A program made the position numbers and the translations under genes. A stretch of DNA of 64,000 nucleotides from Polyodon spathula (Eukaryota; Chordata; Actinopteri; Acipenseriformes; Polyodontidae): NCBI RefSeq assembly GCF_017654505.1, contig NC_054538.1:49126989-49190988 (forward strand), written 5' to 3'. Within the stretch, counting starts at the first letter, position 1. Every line of letters starts with the position of its first letter. Below are positions 57,889-64,000 of this stretch, piece by piece. Under the pieces are notes generated by a model. That model had not been told where the DNA came from, ran no database searches, and saw only the letters and a list, made by a program, of their open reading frames with translations.

Positions 57889-58080
57889 TTGCTTGTCCCA
57901 CACTGGCTGGTGTTGCTTGGCCCGCACTGTCTGGTGTTGCCTGTCTTGCACTGCCCGGGAATGCCTGTCCCGCACTGTCTGGTGTTGCCTGTCCTGCACT
58001 GTCTGGTGTTGCCTGTCCCGTACTGTCTGGTGTTGCCTGTCCTGTACTGTCTGGTGCTGCCTGTCCTGCACTACCGGAAA
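57889..58080 (+). repeat. Coding minisatellite, 24-bp unit, about 8 copies
   Basis: Unit GCCTGTCCTGCACTGTCTGG TGTT gives an 8-residue repeat (ACPALSGV, with ACPVLSGV variants). Because 24 is a multiple of three, all six frames stay open, and this produces the many overlapping open frames here. Confidence 0.9.
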
Positions 58081-58263
58081 TGCCTGTTCGTCGAAGCCTC
58101 CATGCTGTCGCCGCCTTTGCTGCTGACCCCTGGGGATTTGTTGCCGGTGCCAGTGGCCCCATTATTGCCTCCGTTCCTGTTCAAGGACAAAGACAGGGAC
58201 TTTTGAGACTTTAAGGGGGGAGATAGCCATTAAGGCCATGTGTGCTACGTACAGGAGGGGTTA

Positions 58264-58689
58264 TGTGACACAGTACGCCCACCCCTATGTTTATTTGTGT
58301 TTTTGTATTATTATTGTTATTATTTAAATGTATTTTATATTATTGTTGGTGTGAATGTGGCCGCCTTCAAATTGTTTCATTATTTTCCAATTTGAGGATG
58401 ACCACATGTATAAAAAGAGAAGCAGCTGACCGCTGCGGGAGAAGAGAGGAAAAAAGAATGAGAGAGAGTGGAGAAGAACTTTACAAACAACAACTGCTAC
58501 TTGTGCTGGTCTAAATCCGATATTTGTTCAATTATTGTCTTTGTTTATTTTGGCCACCGTACCATTTTGTTTGTGTTCAATTTGTTTTCTTTATTTAATA
58601 AAGAACAAGTGCATTTGTGTCTTACTCTGCAGTACTGAGCCTGTGTATTTTCTGGTCTGGTGACATCACCCACCCAGCCAGCTGTGACA
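58264..58689 (+). mobile_element. 3' LTR of the retroelement
   Basis: TGTGACACAG...CAGCTGTGACA directly after a purine tract. TATA box TGTATAAAAAGAG (58406-58418) and AATAAA (58599-58604). This is the same architecture as the solo LTR at 41966. If the left neighbour were host DNA it would be a solo LTR, but the purine tract argues for a true 3' LTR. Confidence 0.7.
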
Positions 58690-59235
58690 GTCCTCCATCT
58701 TTTTTTTGTGAAAATATTTACTATGTGTGTCAATTCAGTGAGTGGACTAATAATAAGAGGGTAAGATACTTTCACACAATCACGTCCCATTGCAAAGTAC
58801 TGCAGACATTATGTCAAAGGCCTGTCGCATTTGAGCATGATATTGTAAGACCATTGAAGATGCAACAAGTAAGGTTGAACCTGCAAGGAAAATCAGGTGC
58901 TGCAGGAAGTCAAGTGGTGCTGTAGACTGTCCCTAAGCCAAAGCATGTTGTATGTAATCCTTTATAGTAGACATTAAGCAACCCCATGGCCTTCTTTCAA
59001 AGAAGATCAGGTGTGTTCATTCTGAAGTCATGAAGTCAGTAATGCTCTGTCCAAGTTTCTTTTCCTCTCACAGCTGTATAGATTTTCAGTTGGTCCTACC
59101 TAATTGAATAAAGAGTTTGATTTGAAAAGTGAAACTGCATCAGTGAATGGGTAATCTAATTATAATGATAGTGTTATTGCTAAGATAAACACTCATTATT
59201 TTGACCACACAATGGTGTCTACTGAACATTAAACA

Positions 59236-60442
59236 TTAACACTAGACCTGCCAAACCGGTCATTTTAACCGGTAGCTTTTTAAACAGCTGTAATATGATA
59301 ATGAAAGACAAACAATTGTATAAAACTCAAAAGTTTTATTTATGAACATCAAGTCAAACATTTGCAAAGCAGAAACACCATATTTAATGGAAAACAAAAC
59401 TTTTTTTTCAAAATGAGCAGGACAAATTTATGTTTTTAAATAAAACATAAATAAAATAAACATTTCACTAGTAACTATTTTGCAAGGGGTCTCTGTATAC
59501 GAAATTGTATAAACATTTTATTTGTTTGTAAAAATAACATCAAAGGGTCTTTTTTTCGAAAATAATATATAATGCAGTACTGCAAGACATAAATAACTAT
59601 AATACAATAAACTATGTACATAATAACAGATTATTTAGCCTACATACCTGGCAGCTTTCTAATCTTTACAGTTCACACACAATACACACTTCTCCACTTT
59701 CCCTGAGCATTTACCACACACTGCCGTTCCACAACCGGCGCTGGCATCCAAAGTCTTGTAGCTGCATTTTGCAACCTGGCACTGTTTCCTCTTGTGTGTG
59801 AGTGCAGCACTGCAGCACTACCAGAAGGGGAATGTGTCTGCCCTTTTCTGATCCACATGTGCTTGTGAAAGCTCCACGGCTCAACTGCAAGATGAAGTCC
59901 CTCCTGTTGCTGTTTTCCCCTGCACAATCCTTGTACAAAACATATGCATTGATGGCTGCCAGGTCCAAAATGTTATAAAATACAGTCACAGGCCACCGAC
60001 GAGATCCGTCTTTGACTGAATGCTGTCATGCCATCTGGTCAGGCACATCCACACTGAACTTTGTGGCATTGTAGTATTTCACTGTCTCAGGATTTTTTTT
60101 GCCATCGGTTCCGATTGCCATTGTTTTGTGCATAGACCTGAGAATGAACCTGCAATGCTATACACAGGGGGGTACCTATGACTCATGTAGACAGGTAGAC
60201 ACCACTTGATCACAAGACTGATTGTATTGAAAAGGACAGGTGATTATATTGAAAAGAACAGGCAGGATTATAGGCTATATTTGATAAATAAACATGTATT
60301 GAAATAACCTGTTAAAATATTTTTGGAGCTTCTAGGTAAACGTGCTTAAATGGGCATGCACATTAAATTCCGGAACGCAAAGTAATTTAAATTTTAAAAC
60401 CCCAAATGGTCTAATTAACCGACTTGGCACTTCTAGTGTTAA
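59236..60442 (-). mobile_element. piggyBac element, internally deleted
   Basis: Flanked by TTAA (59236-59239, 60439-60442) with inverted ends TTAACACTAGACCTGCCAA and TTGGCACTTCTAGTGTTAA (one internal mismatch). The minus strand carries the C-terminal part of a piggyBac transposase. At 1.2 kb it is about half the size of an autonomous copy, and the catalytic part is lost. Confidence 0.85.
59655..59989 (-). pseudogene. piggyBac transposase C-terminus
   Basis: VFYNILDLAAINAYVLYKDC followed by NRRDFILQLSRGAF matches the region after the catalytic domain. The next frame holds the cysteine-rich domain, with Cys pairs legible around 59785-59670 (CQVAKC...CGTAVCGKCSGKVEKCVLC). It is broken by at least one frameshift. 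It belongs to a different subfamily from the fragment at 31945-32330. Confidence 0.75.
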
Positions 60443-61257
60443 ACATCTAGTGTACACGTTAGGTCTTTTTTAAAATCAGATCTTAATGCTGTTGCCCTAG
60501 AATGTATACATTTTGCAGACCTCATTTTACTTTATTAATAAGTTATGTTTATTTTATTTTAATAAGTTGGGTAAAGAAAAACACCAAAGGTGAAAAAAGA
60601 CAGAAAGGTTACTATAGAGTTCAAGTGTATTAGTATTAAGAGCCATCGCTGCTTAGATCATTAAAATCGACCATAATTGACATTAAAATTTTAGCAAAAT
60701 GTAACCAAGCATAGTGAAAGCATGGCAAAACATAGATAAGCATTGTAAAGCAGAGAGGTATGGTAAAGCGTACTGAAAACCATGGCAAACTATGGTAAAT
60801 AAATAGTATAACCATGGGAAAAGCTTAAGAAAACTAATATTACCATGCAAATTTACTGTGGTCAACTCTTATAAGAGAAACCCTGTCTGTGACATCATGA
60901 GTATGGTCCTTTCCAAGACATAATTGTATCCAGCTTAAAACCCTAATCATTTATTTTACCTGGTCTGACACATACCTTGGAAAAACCAAACCTGTAATAA
61001 ACTAAACCAAACCAACAGCCAGCTGCAATATCTCCTGAAAAAGCATCACATTTCTGTTGGGACACTCTCCATTTAAACTGATACAACAGCTTCAGAGGCT
61101 CTACTTGATACAAAGTAGTTTATTTAAAATGTAAGGCTGCACTGTTGGAAAAGCTTACTGATTAATCAGGCAGGCACTCTGTAATCCCTTGTTTTCAAGT
61201 GGTTATAGTCTTCAATCTTAGCTTTAGTAGAATGCCTCAGTCATAACCTTCATTTAC
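60443..61257. other. Unassigned intergenic stretch
   Basis: A region at 60700-60860 repeats short ATGGTAAA/CATGGCAAA-like motifs (low-complexity, imperfect). Nothing else recognised. Confidence 0.4.
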
Positions 61258-62649
<1,392 letters not shown>

Positions 62650-62655
<6 letters not shown>

Positions 62656-63310
62656 TATGGACACTTAGGAGGCAGAGAGTAAGGAAGGAGCCGGAGAGAG
62701 GAAACACAGCCTGGAGTGGGAGAAGTCGGTCCGTCCACAGCCCAAGAGGGAGGAGCCCGAACGTCCTTCGTCTGAGTGGGAGGAGCCCGAACATCCTGTG
62801 CCTGAGTGGGAGGAGCCCGAACATCCATAGCCCAAGAGGGGGGAGTCGGTGCGTCCACAACCTAAGAGGGGGCAGTCAGTGCATCCACAACCCAGGAGAG
62901 GGGAAGGCCGAATGTCCACAGCCCAGGTACCCACCAGCAGAGGGAGAATACCGGCTGGTTCCACCTCCACCACTGTGGGAGGACTACTTGCCACCCGCAC
63001 CTCCACCAGCAGAGGGAGAATACCTGCTGGTTCCACCTCCACCACCGTGGGAGGACTACTTGCCACTCCTATCTCCACCAGCAGAGGGAGCATGCCTGCT
63101 GGTTTCCTCACTGCAGCCAGAGAGGGACTAGCCACTGCCGCCTTCGTCGCCAGAAGGGGAGGAGCCCCTGCCGCCTTCTCCACCAGAAGGGGAGGAGCCC
63201 CTGCCGCCTTCTCCGCCAGAAGGGGAGGAGTCCCTGCCGCCTTTGCCAGGAGCAGAGCAGCAGGAGCCACTACCCAAGGGAGAGGAGCAGGAGCTGCCTG
63301 CACAATAGAG
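62650..63310 (+). repeat. Proline/glutamate-rich coding minisatellite, second family
   Basis: Three successive arrays: EWEEPEHPVP-type units (about 62735-62840), PPPAEGEYLLVPPPPPWEDY-type units (62935-63110) and SPEGEEPLPP-type units (63150-63235), ending in a stop at 63308. Composition and style match 57430-57680, suggesting the same kind of retroelement gag. No zinc knuckle or LTR is visible here. Confidence 0.65.
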
Positions 63311-64000
63311 AACCAACATTCAGAGTACTAGCCTTAAAACAGAGGTTCTAAAAAATATAGACAAAGTGGCTGTAAAGGTGATGGGTGCAGTGCAGGAATA
63401 ATCACAGGCAGACAATTGTAATCCAGTTAGAAAGACTTTATTTTGTCTGGTGACTAAAACAATAAACCTCCTGCAAAACACACCTATGCGTAAAACATGG
63501 AGGGTATTTACACAAACGTTTCTGCACAACCAAAATAATAACACGGTATTTATCCGCCCCAAAATAATACAAGACACAGTCACCAGTCCGGGTGCATGCT
63601 ATAGTGCTCATGAGTGATAATTTATTAAAGACAGTGAGTGATGATCCGGTTTAGTGCTGGCCCAAGGCAACAGCTCCAGATTCGTGCTTAGCTGTCTCGT
63701 GATTATAAAAAGACACAGACAGTTACTAAACACACAAACAAAACACTCACAAACTCTTTTCTATTTCAAAGGACAATTTCCCGGTCCTTCCTGTTCCTCG
63801 TATTTTAAACCAAGTAAAGTAAAAGATTAGCGTTTCTCTGGCCCGTTATGCTATCCCGCATGACCCTTGGTAAAGGATTGCAGCTGCGTCTATTGCTTGC
63901 CAGAACTCATTGTATTTCTGTCACAGTGTCATATCAGTTGAGTATCTATTGTTTAACTGACTCCAAGTAATCACCTGTTAAAAACTGGCCTTTGTCCAAA
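63311..64000. other. Right edge, unassigned
   Basis: Minus-strand LTR-like composition (TTTATT/AATAAA signals near 63437 and 63622) but no clear ends within the window. Confidence 0.35.

Larger units (their letters stand above)
56750..58689 (+). mobile_element. LTR retroelement remnant with 3' LTR
   Basis: From left to right: a Lys-rich coding stretch and a CCHC zinc knuckle (56923-56964), proline/glutamate-rich coding minisatellites (57430-57680, 57889-58080), a polypurine tract AGGAGGGG (58252-58259) and an LTR (58264-58689). No protease, polymerase or integrase is present and no 5' LTR was found, so this is a deleted or non-autonomous element. A small antisense CR1 piece sits inside it near 57125-57190. 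Confidence 0.6.

Noticed and set aside
57851..58162. Long overlapping open frames on both strands suggesting several proteins
   Set aside because: The 24-bp tandem repeat keeps every frame open; it is one minisatellite, not several genes.

Overview
This window is eukaryotic, and specifically vertebrate, nuclear DNA. It holds one intact spliced gene, mcm3 (the Mcm3 subunit of the MCM2-7 replicative helicase), on the + strand. I could join 17 coding exons from 10418 to 46528 by hand. All junctions keep phase, every intron starts GT and ends AG, and the result is 823 codons plus stop. The repeats (CR1 and L2 LINEs, DIRS, Tc1, piggyBac, hAT, Harbinger, Tigger-like elements, restriction-like-endonuclease LINE, tRNA-type SINE) fit a ray-finned fish. 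The CR1 3' end resembles, from memory only, repeats of sturgeon or paddlefish type; the species call is weak.

Layout. 1-1386: 3' half of a CR1 LINE. 1630-3740: wrecked DIRS element with telomere-like repeats inside it and just beyond its 3' side. 3800-10150: mostly unassigned, with a decayed Harbinger element (7236-8658). 10161-10320: mcm3 promoter with CCAAT boxes and two E2F-type sites. 10418-46528: mcm3, whose introns carry a nested L2/SINE, a 1.57-kb foldback palindrome, solo LTRs with perfect 5-bp target duplications, a 2.1-kb hAT element, two related piggyBac-type MITEs, a piggyBac transposase tail, BED-finger hAT fragments, a Tigger-like MITE and a LINE with a restriction-like endonuclease. 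46699-47595: LTR directly after the mcm3 poly(A) signal, itself hit by a hAT MITE. 48500-53820: L2 and CR1 tails, a minus-strand gypsy-type wreck and a nearly complete Tc1. 56750-58689: LTR retroelement remnant with zinc knuckle, coding minisatellites and 3' LTR. 59236-60442: deleted piggyBac. 61258-62655: second, broken Tc1. 62650-63310: second proline/glutamate-rich coding minisatellite.

Mcm3 is the only gene here that I would call functional. Its predicted protein keeps Walker A (G344-S351, split by an intron), Walker B (D408, E409), the arginine finger (R477), an acidic tail and the C-terminal winged-helix segment. Nearly everything else is mobile DNA in various states of decay, and the interest lies in junctions and nesting. 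I did not find a new multi-gene system.
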